Below, piece by piece: positions 7,972-16,202 of a DNA stretch of 31,161 bases. Below the pieces are notes generated by a model that searched no databases, was not told where the DNA came from, and saw nothing but the letters and a program-made list of their open reading frames with translations. Origin of the DNA: Succinatimonas hippei (GTDB taxonomy: Bacteria; Pseudomonadota; Gammaproteobacteria; Enterobacterales; Succinivibrionaceae); NCBI GenBank assembly GCA_004557545.1, contig SFGV01000017.1, forward strand, positions 1-31,161. The letters are read 5' to 3'. The position numbers and the translations under genes are program-made. The first letter of the stretch is position 1, and the number at the start of each line of letters is the position of its first letter.

Positions 7972-8026
7972 CGCATTTTCAGGATCTCCATCCATCGCAT
8001 GGGATCACGTGGAGGACGCGAACTCA

Positions 8027-8740
8027 ATGGAAAAGAACACTGAACTGTACAGAGGTAAAGCCAAAACGGTTTTTACAACCGATGATCCTGAGTACTACAT
8101 CATGCGCTTTCGCGATGACACCTCAGCGCTGGATGGAAAGATCACAAGACAGCTTGAGCGAAAGGGCCGGACTAATAACCATTTCAGCTTTTTTATCATG
8201 CGGAGTCTTGAACGCTCCGGGATCTCAACTCATTGCGTAAAGCTTGTCTCTGACGATGAGTGCCTGGTGAAAAAACTCAAAATGATCCCGGTTGAGTGCG
8301 TGGTTCGCAATCTTGCAGCGGGATCAATCTGCCGCCGTCTGGGTATCAAGGAAGGCCTGAGGTTCAAAAAACCGGTGCTTGAGCTGTTTCTTAAGAACGA
8401 TGAGCTGCATGATCCTATGGTGAACGAATCCTACGCTCAGGCTTTCGGCTGGGCGACATCCGATGAGCTTGAGTCCATGAAGACGCAGTCCCTCAGGATA
8501 AATGAGATCCTAAGCGACCTCTTTGCCAAAGCGGGACTGACTCTGGTCGATTTCAAGCTTGAGTTTGGAGTTGACACCAGGGGCAACCTCACTTTGGGTG
8601 ACGAATTCTCGCCTGACTGCTGCAGGCTTTGGGATACAAAAACCATGGAGCGTTTTGACAAGGATCGTTTCAGACAGAACTTAGGCCACGTGGTCGATGG
8701 CTATGAAGAGGCCGCCCGCCGTATCGGCTGTCCGCTGTAA
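8027..8740 (+). CDS. purC: SAICAR synthetase (phosphoribosylaminoimidazole-succinocarboxamide synthase)
   Basis: PurC joins CAIR and L-aspartate with ATP to make SAICAR in purine synthesis. The 237-aa product has the same length as E. coli PurC and aligns throughout. It starts ELYRGKAKTVF, has MIPVECVVRNLAAGS (ATP/CAIR-binding loop), then DPMVNESYAQAFGW and DFKLEFG, and ends DKDRFRQNLG. The start at 8027 is chosen because GGAGGA (8011-8016) sits ten bases upstream and the N-terminus then matches the family; the in-frame GTG at 8009 overlaps that ribosome binding site. It is the only purine gene in the window. Confidence 0.96.
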   Translation: MEKNTELYRGKAKTVFTTDDPEYYIMRFRDDTSALDGKITRQLERKGRTNNHFSFFIMRSLERSGISTHCVKLVSDDECLVKKLKMIPVECVVRNLAAGSICRRLGIKEGLRFKKPVLELFLKNDELHDPMVNESYAQAFGWATSDELESMKTQSLRINEILSDLFAKAGLTLVDFKLEFGVDTRGNLTLGDEFSPDCCRLWDTKTMERFDKDRFRQNLGHVVDGYEEAARRIGCPL

Positions 8741-8806
8741 GCCTTCGCAAGGGTCAGCCAAGACAGAAGGATAAAACGTCCGAAATTCCAGAATTGCCAT
8801 CAGTTT

Positions 8807-8814
8807 GCCGTTAA
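8807..8814 (+). promoter_or_regulatory. Sigma-28-type -10 element upstream of flagellin
   Basis: GCCGTTAA matches the FliA -10 consensus GCCGATAA at seven of eight bases and lies 53 bp before the flagellin ATG. The -35 position (CCAG at 15 bp) does not match TAAA, so this is only half a promoter. The same eight bases recur in the better promoter at 20977-21004. Confidence 0.4.
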
Positions 8815-8867
8815 CAGAGATGGGAGGATGTGTATAAATCGTCCTTCCAAGAGGAGAGACGGCACCT

Positions 8868-9773
8868 ATGGCGCTATATATTACAAATACTCAGGCTATG
8901 ACGGCTTTGTCTGCGTTCAACCAGAATCAGGCAAATCTGTCCACAGTCTATGAGCGTCTCTCAAGCGGTCTTCGAATAAACTCGGCAAAGGATGATCCAG
9001 CGGGACTTCAGATAGCAGACCGCCTTACCTCAGAAATTAACGGCTATATTCAGGGATCGCGCAACACCAATGATGGACTGGCTCTGGCGCAGACAGCCGA
9101 TGGAGCGCTTGATGAGATAAAAAACATGCTCCAGCGGATCCGTACGCTGGCCGTTCAGTCGGCGAACGGCACCAACACCTCATCTGACAGAGCCTCACTT
9201 AACGCCGAGGCCATGCAACTATGCGCTGAGATAACCAGGATCGCCTGCCGCACGACCTACGCGGGTAAGGGGCTTTTGTGCGGGCTTAATCCAGCCCATA
9301 ACGGAGGAAGCCTGCTAAACGCCAATGGTCACATCTCAATTCAGGTTTCAGGTCACCAGAATGACATCATAAACATCACCGGGCTTTCAAGCGGGTTCAG
9401 CCTCTCGGCGCTCGCTCATGCAACCGGAGCTGACGGCACCTTCATGAAGAAGGGCCCTGAGGCCGGATATTTTGATATCTCAAGTGAGGACAGCGCTCAG
9501 GAGGTGCTGGGTCATATCGACAAAGTGATCGCTAAGGTAAGCCTGACTCAGGGCGAGCTGGGCGGGGTTGAGGAGCGCTTTGAATCGGTGCTCAGACTTA
9601 ACGCGACCATGCGCTCGAATATGGCTGACGCGAGATCGCGCATTGAGGACACTGACTATGCCGAGGAGGCGCAAAACCTTGCCCGCTTCTCAGTGCTCTC
9701 GCAGCTTATGCCCATAATGATGAAGCAGATAAACTCGCAAAAAAATCTGATCCTAAGTCTCCTGCAGGGCTGA
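8868..9773 (+). CDS. Flagellin
   Basis: This is the subunit of the flagellar filament, exported through the flagellar type III apparatus. The 301-aa protein has the conserved N-terminal D0/D1 region (NTQAM, LSSGLRINSAKDDPAGLQIADR at about 28-52, then IRTLAVQSANGTNT at 91-104) and the C-terminal region ending QKNLILSLLQG. A short variable centre (about 140-220) makes it a compact flagellin. The D1 residues known as TLR5 contacts in Salmonella (R90, L94, E114) are present at the same numbers. It carries three cysteines (119, 127, 138) in D1, which is rare in flagellins. GAGGAG stands 11 bases before the ATG. No fliD or fliS is adjacent, so it is an isolated flagellin gene between purC and bioD. 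Confidence 0.93.
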   Translation: MALYITNTQAMTALSAFNQNQANLSTVYERLSSGLRINSAKDDPAGLQIADRLTSEINGYIQGSRNTNDGLALAQTADGALDEIKNMLQRIRTLAVQSANGTNTSSDRASLNAEAMQLCAEITRIACRTTYAGKGLLCGLNPAHNGGSLLNANGHISIQVSGHQNDIINITGLSSGFSLSALAHATGADGTFMKKGPEAGYFDISSEDSAQEVLGHIDKVIAKVSLTQGELGGVEERFESVLRLNATMRSNMADARSRIEDTDYAEEAQNLARFSVLSQLMPIMMKQINSQKNLILSLLQG

Positions 9774-9943
9774 GAAATCCCTCTAACCTCGCGCTCGCCA
9801 TACGTGGTATGCCAGACGAACTATAATTAGAAGGCTTTTGCTCTCGCGCCATAAGAGATCTCAATCATTTAAAAAGCGCGGGAGGAATTGTTTTATACGC
9901 AGGAGAGATAACAGCTCCCATTTGCTTTTTGGGATCACGCTTT
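9774..9943 (+). promoter_or_regulatory. Upstream region of bioD
   Basis: A TATAAT box lies at 9822-9827. An imperfect 7-3-7 palindrome (GCCATAC/GTATGCC, 9797-9813) covers the expected -35 and could be an operator. I see no BirA-type operator of enterobacterial form and no clear flagellin terminator. Confidence 0.35.
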
Positions 9944-10621
9944 ATGAAATCTGTATTCGTAACCGGTACGGGCACCGATGTAGGCAAGACCCGGGTGTGC
10001 TCGGCAATCGCGCGTTATTTTACAAAAAAGGGACTTTCCTTTGCCTATTACAAGGCGGCGGCAAGCGGAACGCTGTGTCTGCCAAAATCCGATCCGGGAC
10101 TGGTCAAGGCCGCGGCCTCGCTTACTCAGAGAGATGACACACTGGTGTCCTACCTTTATGAGCACCCCCTCTCGCCGCATCTTGCCGCGCGCGTTGAATA
10201 CGGGCGTTTTGTGGATCCCGAGGTGGTGGAGCGCGCCTGGCGCGCGCTTGGGCATGACTATGAGTATGTGCTCACCGAAGGCGCCGGCGGAATAGTCTGT
10301 CCGGTTGTCTATGAGAAAGGGCGCAAGCTCTTTTATCTTGACCTGTTAAAGCGCTTTGGATGCGGCGCACTGATAGTCTCCGACGCGGGGCTTGGAACCA
10401 TCAATCACACGGTGCTTACCTTCCAGTATTTAAAGGATCATGGCGTTGAGGTTAAAGGCGTGATCCTCAACCGCTATGATCACGATAATCTTATGCACAA
10501 AGACAATGAGTTTATGATCAAAGAGATAACCGGACTTGACACGATAGCCCATGTCAGGGACGGCAGTATGGATCTTGAGGATATAACTACACCTCCTGAG
10601 GAGCTTTTTGATGAAGTCTGA
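9944..10621 (+). CDS. bioD: Dethiobiotin synthetase
   Basis: BioD closes the ureido ring of biotin by carboxylating 7,8-diaminopelargonate with ATP and CO2. The 225-aa product has the P-loop GTGTDVGKT (residues 8-16), the YKAAASG segment corresponding to YKPVASG in E. coli (a Pro-to-Ala change), the catalytic EGAGG motif near residue 110, and the GLGTINHTVLT segment. The ATG at 9944 gives the canonical N-terminus. Its last 11 bases overlap bioA, so the two are translationally coupled. The earlier steps (bioC, bioF, bioB) are not in the window. Confidence 0.94.
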   Translation: MKSVFVTGTGTDVGKTRVCSAIARYFTKKGLSFAYYKAAASGTLCLPKSDPGLVKAAASLTQRDDTLVSYLYEHPLSPHLAARVEYGRFVDPEVVERAWRALGHDYEYVLTEGAGGIVCPVVYEKGRKLFYLDLLKRFGCGALIVSDAGLGTINHTVLTFQYLKDHGVEVKGVILNRYDHDNLMHKDNEFMIKEITGLDTIAHVRDGSMDLEDITTPPEELFDEV

Positions 10622-11969
10622 ACTTGTAGAGGAAGACCTTAAACATATCTGGCACCCGGCTGCCCAAATGAAGGACTATGAGCAAAACCCTCCGATCGCC
10701 ATCGTGAAGGGCGATGGTCCATGGCTTTATACCGAGGACGGGAAAAGGATCCTTGATGTCGTAAGCTCCTGGTGGTGCAACCTGCTGGGACACTGCAACA
10801 AGGAGATCTCAGATGAGCTGTCAAAGCAGGCTCACACGCTTGAGCATGTGATCTTCGCGGATTTTACTCACCCCTGGGCGGTACGTGTCGCCCATGAGCT
10901 TTTGCAAATCCTGCCAAAGGGACTTACGCGTTTTAACTTTGCCGATAATGGCTCATCATCTGTTGAAATGGCCCTTAAGATGGCATTTCAGTATCAGCTT
11001 CAGACCGGGCATGAAAAGCGCGTGCGCTTTGCGTGCTTAAGTGAGGGCTACCACGGTGAGACCATAGGAGCGCTGTCAGTTGGCAGCATGGATCTCTACG
11101 CCAGGATGTACAAGCCCATGATGATGGACAATTTGCACATTCAGGCGCCTGACTGCTTCCGTTGCCCCTGCGGTAAAGGCCGTGGCAAATGTGACTGCGA
11201 GTGCCTCGCTTTTGCCCAAAAGGCCTTTGAGGAGCATGGAGGAGAACTGGCCGCTCTCATAGTTGAACCGCTTTTGCAGGGCGCCGCTGGTATGAGGATC
11301 TATCCTGAGCGGTATTTAAGAGGACTCAGAGAGCTCTGCACCAAGTATGGAGTGTTGCTCATCGCTGATGAAATCGCCACCGGATTTGGAAGGACAGGGG
11401 AGATCTTCGCGTGTGTCAAAGCCGGGATCACTCCTGACATCATGACGCTGTCAAAGGCTATAACCGGCGGTTATATGCCTATGTCTGTAGTATGTACCAC
11501 CGATAAGGTTTATGAGGCCTTCTACGCGGATTTTAAGGAAGGCAAGGCCTTTGTTCATTCGCACACCTACGCGGGAAATCCGCTTGCATGCGCCTGCGCG
11601 CTCTGCGTGATGCGCATATTAAAGCGCGATCAGGTAATAGAAAAGGCGCGGGAGACCGCGCGCTGGCTTACCCAGGAGTTTGAAAAAAGCTTTGGCGATC
11701 TAAAGGAAATTGGCGAGATCAGGCATATCGGGCTTATCCACGCCATTGAGCTTGTAAAAGACAAAGAGACCAAGGAGCCTTTCCCTTCATCTCTGAGGCT
11801 TGGGTACCGCATTTACCGCCGCGCGCTCTCAAAAGGCTTACTGCTAAGATGCATTGGTGATGTGCTTTATTTCAATCCTCCTTTGAACATCACGCGCGAT
11901 GAGCTCTCGTATGGTCTTTCCATAGCGTCAGCATGCGTACGCGAGGAGCTTGCGGCGGTGAAACAATAA
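10611..11969 (+). CDS. bioA: Adenosylmethionine-8-amino-7-oxononanoate aminotransferase
   Basis: BioA makes 7,8-diaminopelargonate from KAPA using S-adenosylmethionine as amino donor, directly before BioD. The 452-aa class III aminotransferase has HIWHPAAQMKDY near the N-terminus, the SSWWCNLLGH substrate-loop region, the GEGYHG-type motif (SEGYHGETIGA), DEIATGFGRTG, and the PLP lysine in SKAITGG (K282). A cysteine-rich insert at 182-198 (C182, C185, C187, C194, C196, C198) is absent from E. coli BioA but similar Cys insertions occur in BioA proteins of other phyla; a metal site is conceivable. The start at 10611 has GAGGAG seven bases upstream inside bioD. The gene overlaps bioD. Confidence 0.93.
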   Translation: MKSELVEEDLKHIWHPAAQMKDYEQNPPIAIVKGDGPWLYTEDGKRILDVVSSWWCNLLGHCNKEISDELSKQAHTLEHVIFADFTHPWAVRVAHELLQILPKGLTRFNFADNGSSSVEMALKMAFQYQLQTGHEKRVRFACLSEGYHGETIGALSVGSMDLYARMYKPMMMDNLHIQAPDCFRCPCGKGRGKCDCECLAFAQKAFEEHGGELAALIVEPLLQGAAGMRIYPERYLRGLRELCTKYGVLLIADEIATGFGRTGEIFACVKAGITPDIMTLSKAITGGYMPMSVVCTTDKVYEAFYADFKEGKAFVHSHTYAGNPLACACALCVMRILKRDQVIEKARETARWLTQEFEKSFGDLKEIGEIRHIGLIHAIELVKDKETKEPFPSSLRLGYRIYRRALSKGLLLRCIGDVLYFNPPLNITRDELSYGLSIASACVREELAAVKQ

Positions 11970-12014
11970 ATAGCAAGGCGCGGGCGTTGTCGGAATAAAA
12001 CGGCTGTCGACGTA

Positions 12015-12440
12015 ATGTTAAAACGCAGAATTTTCGCGGGGGCGGCTCTTCTGGCGCTTTTGGCGTCAGACGCGGCTTCTGCGCTTTGCGCCAGACGCAG
12101 TCTTGTCGCGTCAGCGCTTGAGCAGCTCTATAAGCGCTCATCAGGAGGAGATGGCGGGATCCCTTTTATCAGGATCATGGGAGGAGTGTTTAGCGCCCCC
12201 GAAATTGCCACGGTACTCTCGCCATCCATAATCTCGTTGGTCCTGATCTGGCTTTTCCTTGAGGAAATCAGTGCGTTTTTGAAAAAAATCCTTTCATTCT
12301 TCAAACATCATCCTGACCCGTCAGACTCGCTTCCCACGATCAGTCTGAGCTCTCAGGAACTATTTCGAACTCAGGATGAGGATGACGACCGTGACGATCA
12401 TATTTTTGAACCATCAGGTGACAAGGGAAAAAAAGATTGA
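12015..12440 (+). CDS. Small membrane protein with signal peptide and acidic tail
   Basis: I do not recognise the family. The 141-aa product has a signal-peptide-like start (KRRIFAGAALLALLASDAASA, cleavage likely after residue 23) and a second hydrophobic segment around residues 63-85 (ATVLSPSIISLVLIWLFLEEI). It then has a basic amphipathic patch (FLKKILSFFKHH) and an acidic C-terminal tail rich in Asp. This suggests one membrane anchor with a cytoplasmic tail. It lies 45 bp after bioA and 148 bp before a large Sel1-like gene on the same strand. Codon use fits the genome, but with no known homologue I rate it moderately. Confidence 0.6.
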   Translation: MLKRRIFAGAALLALLASDAASALCARRSLVASALEQLYKRSSGGDGGIPFIRIMGGVFSAPEIATVLSPSIISLVLIWLFLEEISAFLKKILSFFKHHPDPSDSLPTISLSSQELFRTQDEDDDRDDHIFEPSGDKGKKD

Positions 12441-12588
12441 GACAAGCCTCATACTGATTTAGAAATAAATAGATCTATGAGAAAATATTTCGTTTGAGGC
12501 GCTGGCTTGATGTCAGCTTTATGACACGCGTTAAAGCGGCTGTACAGTATTTCTTATGAACTGAGTGTGTGATATTTCAGGTAACGAT

Positions 12589-15357
12589 ATGCCGACTAAA
12601 AGATCCAAAAATAAAGCAAAGATTAAAACCAGCGCTCTTAAATTCACACAAGAATTAGTGCGTGAACTTGAGGATCGTATTACAGGAGAGCGTGCGCCTG
12701 AAAGTGATGTAGTTGATAGCGATAAATGTATAGAGTACGCGAAGAGCGCCATCAGAAAAAACGCTAACCTCGGCAAAGATGGCAATGATGATGAGTTTTC
12801 GGATCTCTGCCGCGCCTTTTACTGGCTCTACGCCGCCTATGAGAATTCCGGATGCGAAAGCGGGCAGGCCAGCGCCATGATGGCGGATCTGCTTCGCGAT
12901 TATTACGAGGAGTCCTTGAATAATCAGGCAGGCCTTGAAGGGAAGCAGGCAGAGGATTCATTTACGGGCGGGGCAGAGGGTGAAGAGCGTTTATCTGAAC
13001 CCGGATCCGCTTTCGCGAACTTTGTGAAATCGCAGGTAGTCGCCGCGCATTCCGATGTAAACAGGTTTGACGAGCGAACTATCAACTTTATGGTCAACGC
13101 CCGCCTTACCTCAGTCATGCAGGATATAGCTGATGACATGGACAGCGAGGATGAGAATGACAATCCCCCTTTGTTTGTGCCAGAGGAGTGTATGCTGCTA
13201 TTGCGTTTTCATGAGCCTGCGTACTCGGTGGTTGACAAGCCTTCCCGCCATACAGATTTAATCCGCTACAGTGGTATTGACGGAAATCCCGATTTCGCTA
13301 TTCAGATCGCGGAATTTCTTGCTGACAAAACTAATAACGATTATTTCGGTCACAGCAACAGCCTGATAAGAGGCTTTCTTGAGGTTCTGGGCACTACCAG
13401 AGACAAGGATCTGATGTTCGGCATCGGAGTTCCGGCTGAGGCCGGCACCATGATAGCCCTTGGCTTTTTAAACGGCTGTGACATGGAATACTCGCCTGAA
13501 AAAGCCAATTTCTGGCTGCGCTACGCGATGACTCTGGGCTCGCCGCGCGCGTGGTTCCTGCACGCGCTCTTCTTCTCAAAGACCGGAAGGATCTTCAGCG
13601 GGGAGGATGACTGCCAGGGGTATATCCTTTACGCGTCAGATCTGATCCAGGCTGTAAGACTGTGTCAGGCGAATCATGAGGCAAGCGGCAATTTCTTCCG
13701 CTTCGGCCCCAGAATGATCACCTGCTTTTATGAGAACGGAAAGCAGAGAAATATTGAATGCTCGCTCATAAACAGCCTTGTGAATGTTGGTCTTGTTTTG
13801 CGCGATGGTGGTCTCGATCTGGTTGAGAGCGTTCCTGAGTTCTCAGATCAGCTCGTCTATCTATTCCTGAGATCGTACGCGACCATAGGCAGAGACGATC
13901 CCGCGCTGCGCGCGGCGGCCGCGGGACTTGCGCTGATTAATTACAATTTCGCGCAAACCGAGGTCTTTGCCGAGTTTTGCAATGGCCGCACAAAGCCAAA
14001 AATAAAAAAAATAAAGAGCGGGAATGATCAGCTGGACGCTTTAGAAGAGACTTTCGCTTTAAGCTCAGGGATAATCTGCGGTCTTGTAAACCAGCATCCT
14101 GATCTTGTAACACTAAGCGCACTGTACATTTCTCCAGGAAATCTCCCTTCCCACAAAAGCGTGATTGAGACTTACGCCTCACGTGGCTATGCCCGGGCTA
14201 TTGCAATGCTGGCCCTTAAAGGAAGCGGCCACCCGGACTTTAATATGATAAAGAAAGCCGCTGATCTGGGACAGCCGCTTTGTGGCAGCAATTACGCTTT
14301 CCTGCTTATAAATGAAGGCAAAGGCGCTGAGGCTGAAAAGTATGCCTTACTCTCTCTTCGAAACGGCTTGATGCAGGCCTATTACGCGCTTGGACTTACT
14401 TATCTTAATACCGGCAGGACTGAACTTGGCTGTACCTGTATGCGCTATGCCGCGGATTACCTGTTCCCGCCAGCTATCACGCTTCTTGAAGATCTTAAGA
14501 AAAAACATCAGTACCGCCCCTTGCCTTTTATGCGCGATCTTGAGAGTCTTGAGAAGTTGTCAGAAACCAGCGCAAGCGCGTGCAAAGTTTTGTCGGCGAT
14601 CTCGATGATGGGGTTTATCCTGCCAAAGGATCGTGTCAGCGCGCTTATGTACATCAGAAAGTCCGCGAGACTTGGAGATTTTGATAGTTCATCGCATCTT
14701 TGCGAACTTTTCTCCGATATCTGGCATGATGTTCCACAGTACTCCTGTGTCCCTGATATTAGCGAGGGGTACCGCTCAAGAAGTCGTTACCTGTCTTTTT
14801 TAAGCGAGACTGACGATCCGCAGGCGGATCATGTCATGAACATAACCAAGAAGATGCGAGATGATATCCTAAAGGGTGGTACCTGGCTTGAGCGCGATAT
14901 CGCGGTTCAGATAGAAAGCTCAGCTGAGTGCGGGTGGCTCCTGGATCCTGACAGTGACCCCAATTTGGCCTCTCATCCTCATGGTCTGCTCCCGCTGTGT
15001 CAGGATTTTCTTGAGATGCTGACCATTGAACGCTCTCATATCGAGAGTGAGCTTAAGATAAATGACCCGCTCTCAAGAGCCGGGCGCGCGCTCAAAGAGC
15101 TTACCGGGAAAAAAGACGATCAGTGGCGCAGGATCAGGACAGAGTGCGGAATGCTTACCGCGATGCGCGGGCTTAGCGGCATAAGGGTTCAGGCTATAAG
15201 GCGCCTTGCCCTTGAGGGATTCAACTGTGACAGCGATCTTTGCGCGGTTGTCCTTGGCACTGAGCTTGGTCCTGTTTTTTCAGAACTCGGGCACAGCTTT
15301 ATAAAAAATGACGACGATACACACGATACCGTTGTTGAAACATCAATGGATCAGTAA
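12589..15357 (+). CDS. Large Sel1/TPR-like helical repeat protein
   Basis: The 922-aa product is predicted to be a cytoplasmic alpha-solenoid: no signal peptide or membrane segment is seen. Degenerate Sel1-like units (A..LG..Y..G....KA..W...AA..G) appear at several places. Examples are AGTMIALGFLNGCDMEYSPEKANFWLRYAMTLG near 290-325, a run from about 535 to 640 including ALGLTYLNTGRTELGCTCMRYAA, and SALMYIRKSARLGDFDSS near 685-700. The first 170 residues are charged and probably flexible. Sel1 proteins are scaffolds for protein-protein contacts; no partner is known here. I prefer the ATG at 12589 to the in-frame GTG at 12565. The stop overlaps the ATG of the next gene by one base, implying translational coupling. 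Confidence 0.65.
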   Translation: MPTKRSKNKAKIKTSALKFTQELVRELEDRITGERAPESDVVDSDKCIEYAKSAIRKNANLGKDGNDDEFSDLCRAFYWLYAAYENSGCESGQASAMMADLLRDYYEESLNNQAGLEGKQAEDSFTGGAEGEERLSEPGSAFANFVKSQVVAAHSDVNRFDERTINFMVNARLTSVMQDIADDMDSEDENDNPPLFVPEECMLLLRFHEPAYSVVDKPSRHTDLIRYSGIDGNPDFAIQIAEFLADKTNNDYFGHSNSLIRGFLEVLGTTRDKDLMFGIGVPAEAGTMIALGFLNGCDMEYSPEKANFWLRYAMTLGSPRAWFLHALFFSKTGRIFSGEDDCQGYILYASDLIQAVRLCQANHEASGNFFRFGPRMITCFYENGKQRNIECSLINSLVNVGLVLRDGGLDLVESVPEFSDQLVYLFLRSYATIGRDDPALRAAAAGLALINYNFAQTEVFAEFCNGRTKPKIKKIKSGNDQLDALEETFALSSGIICGLVNQHPDLVTLSALYISPGNLPSHKSVIETYASRGYARAIAMLALKGSGHPDFNMIKKAADLGQPLCGSNYAFLLINEGKGAEAEKYALLSLRNGLMQAYYALGLTYLNTGRTELGCTCMRYAADYLFPPAITLLEDLKKKHQYRPLPFMRDLESLEKLSETSASACKVLSAISMMGFILPKDRVSALMYIRKSARLGDFDSSSHLCELFSDIWHDVPQYSCVPDISEGYRSRSRYLSFLSETDDPQADHVMNITKKMRDDILKGGTWLERDIAVQIESSAECGWLLDPDSDPNLASHPHGLLPLCQDFLEMLTIERSHIESELKINDPLSRAGRALKELTGKKDDQWRRIRTECGMLTAMRGLSGIRVQAIRRLALEGFNCDSDLCAVVLGTELGPVFSELGHSFIKNDDDTHDTVVETSMDQ

Positions 15358-15896
15358 TGCAATATCTTTTTAAAGTCAGTATTTCAGGAGCCCCGGTCTG
15401 GCGTCTGGTCGCGCTCGACGGAAGGGCGTCCCTCTCCCACACCTCATCCTTGTTGTGTATGGCCTTTGGCTATGAGATGGTAGATTGCTATTTTCTCTCT
15501 GACGGAAAAAGGATTTACGCGTTAAGACAGAACGCTCCAATAGACCGCCTTTCATCACAGGATCTTGACTCCTATATCAAAGAAAACTCAGGGGTATTCA
15601 CATTTAGTGTGAGTGACGGTGTTTCAGAGCTTTCCCACAGCTTTGAGACTATAAGAAGCGATGAAAAGCTCTCATGCCTGATTCCATCGTGCATATTTGG
15701 AGCTGGTAAGGTGCCGCCGCATGGACCGTATAACCCCGGGCTTGTCAGCGCGTTTGCCCAGGATGAGGCCAACCGCGAGCTTGATCTGAGAGTCGTAACA
15801 AAAAGGATGAGGGCATTAGGCTCAGTCCAGCCTCCGCTTGAGAAAGCGCTTGCGGATGCCGGAATCGCCCCTATTCCTTTCAAAACCCGTAACTGA
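15357..15896 (+). CDS. Protein with a possible pRiA4b ORF-3-like domain
   Basis: The 179-aa product starts LFKVSISGAPVWRLVALDG, followed by a hydrophobic helix (SLLCMAFGYEM) and a short strand (VDCYFLSDGKRIYAL). That order (basic strand, PxWR, helix with an aromatic GY/GW, then strand) resembles the plasmid pRiA4b ORF-3-like domain (PF07929), a small fold of unknown activity often found near mobile or regulatory genes. The Pro before WR is replaced by Val and the usual HLH motif is altered, so the match is only partial. Its ATG overlaps the TAA of the Sel1-like gene (TAATG), so the two products are probably made together and may interact. Confidence 0.55.
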   Translation: MQYLFKVSISGAPVWRLVALDGRASLSHTSSLLCMAFGYEMVDCYFLSDGKRIYALRQNAPIDRLSSQDLDSYIKENSGVFTFSVSDGVSELSHSFETIRSDEKLSCLIPSCIFGAGKVPPHGPYNPGLVSAFAQDEANRELDLRVVTKRMRALGSVQPPLEKALADAGIAPIPFKTRN

Positions 15897-15914
15897 AGCT
15901 AAAAGTCGGAAGCT

Positions 15915-15945
15915 AATCTATGATGCATAAAACGCAACATAGATT
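15915..15945. repeat. Inverted repeat between the pRiA4b-like gene and the cstA promoter
   Basis: AATCTATG (15915-15922) and CATAGATT (15938-15945) form a perfect 8-bp inverted repeat around a 15-base loop. It is AT-rich with no following T run. It could be a weak terminator or an operator upstream of the promoter at 15967. Confidence 0.5.
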
Positions 15946-15966
15946 TAAATGATTTTCAAAAAACGC

Positions 15967-15994
15967 TTGACACTTTTTTAGACAGGTTGATAAT
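15967..15994 (+). promoter_or_regulatory. Strong sigma-70 promoter of the cstA-family gene
   Basis: A consensus TTGACA (15967-15972) is followed by GATAAT (15989-15994) at 16 bp, or by TAATAC at 18 bp. Transcription should start near 16000-16003, about 200 nt before the ATG. Confidence 0.75.
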
Positions 15995-16002
15995 ACGCAT
16001 AA

Positions 16003-16202
16003 GAGCTCTTCCTTACCGGGGAGAGATCATTACACCGGGCGATACCAAAATGAGCCCACAGGAGAGCGGAACACGCGCTCCGTGGAGACAGAATATTAAG
16101 TCTCCATTCCTCAATGCGGCGATGCCGCGTTCTAAGTCCGCACCACGGACGTTTATCTAAATACAGAAAGTTTTTTTGATCCTGAAAGGATCGGAGTTTT
16201 TT
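16003..16202 (+). ncRNA. Structured 5' leader of the cstA-family mRNA
   Basis: About 200 nt holds six stem-loops in a row. They are 16006-16012/16019-16025; 16056-16064/16078-16085 with inner pairs; 16084-16089/16100-16105; 16113-16120/16124-16131; GTCCG-CACCA-CGGAC at 16136-16150; and GATCC-TGAAA-GGATC at 16178-16192, right against the GGAG ribosome binding site (16193-16196). Several GGA triplets, including two around the ribosome binding site, suggest CsrA control, known for E. coli cstA. It does not match a riboswitch class I recognise. Confidence 0.5.
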
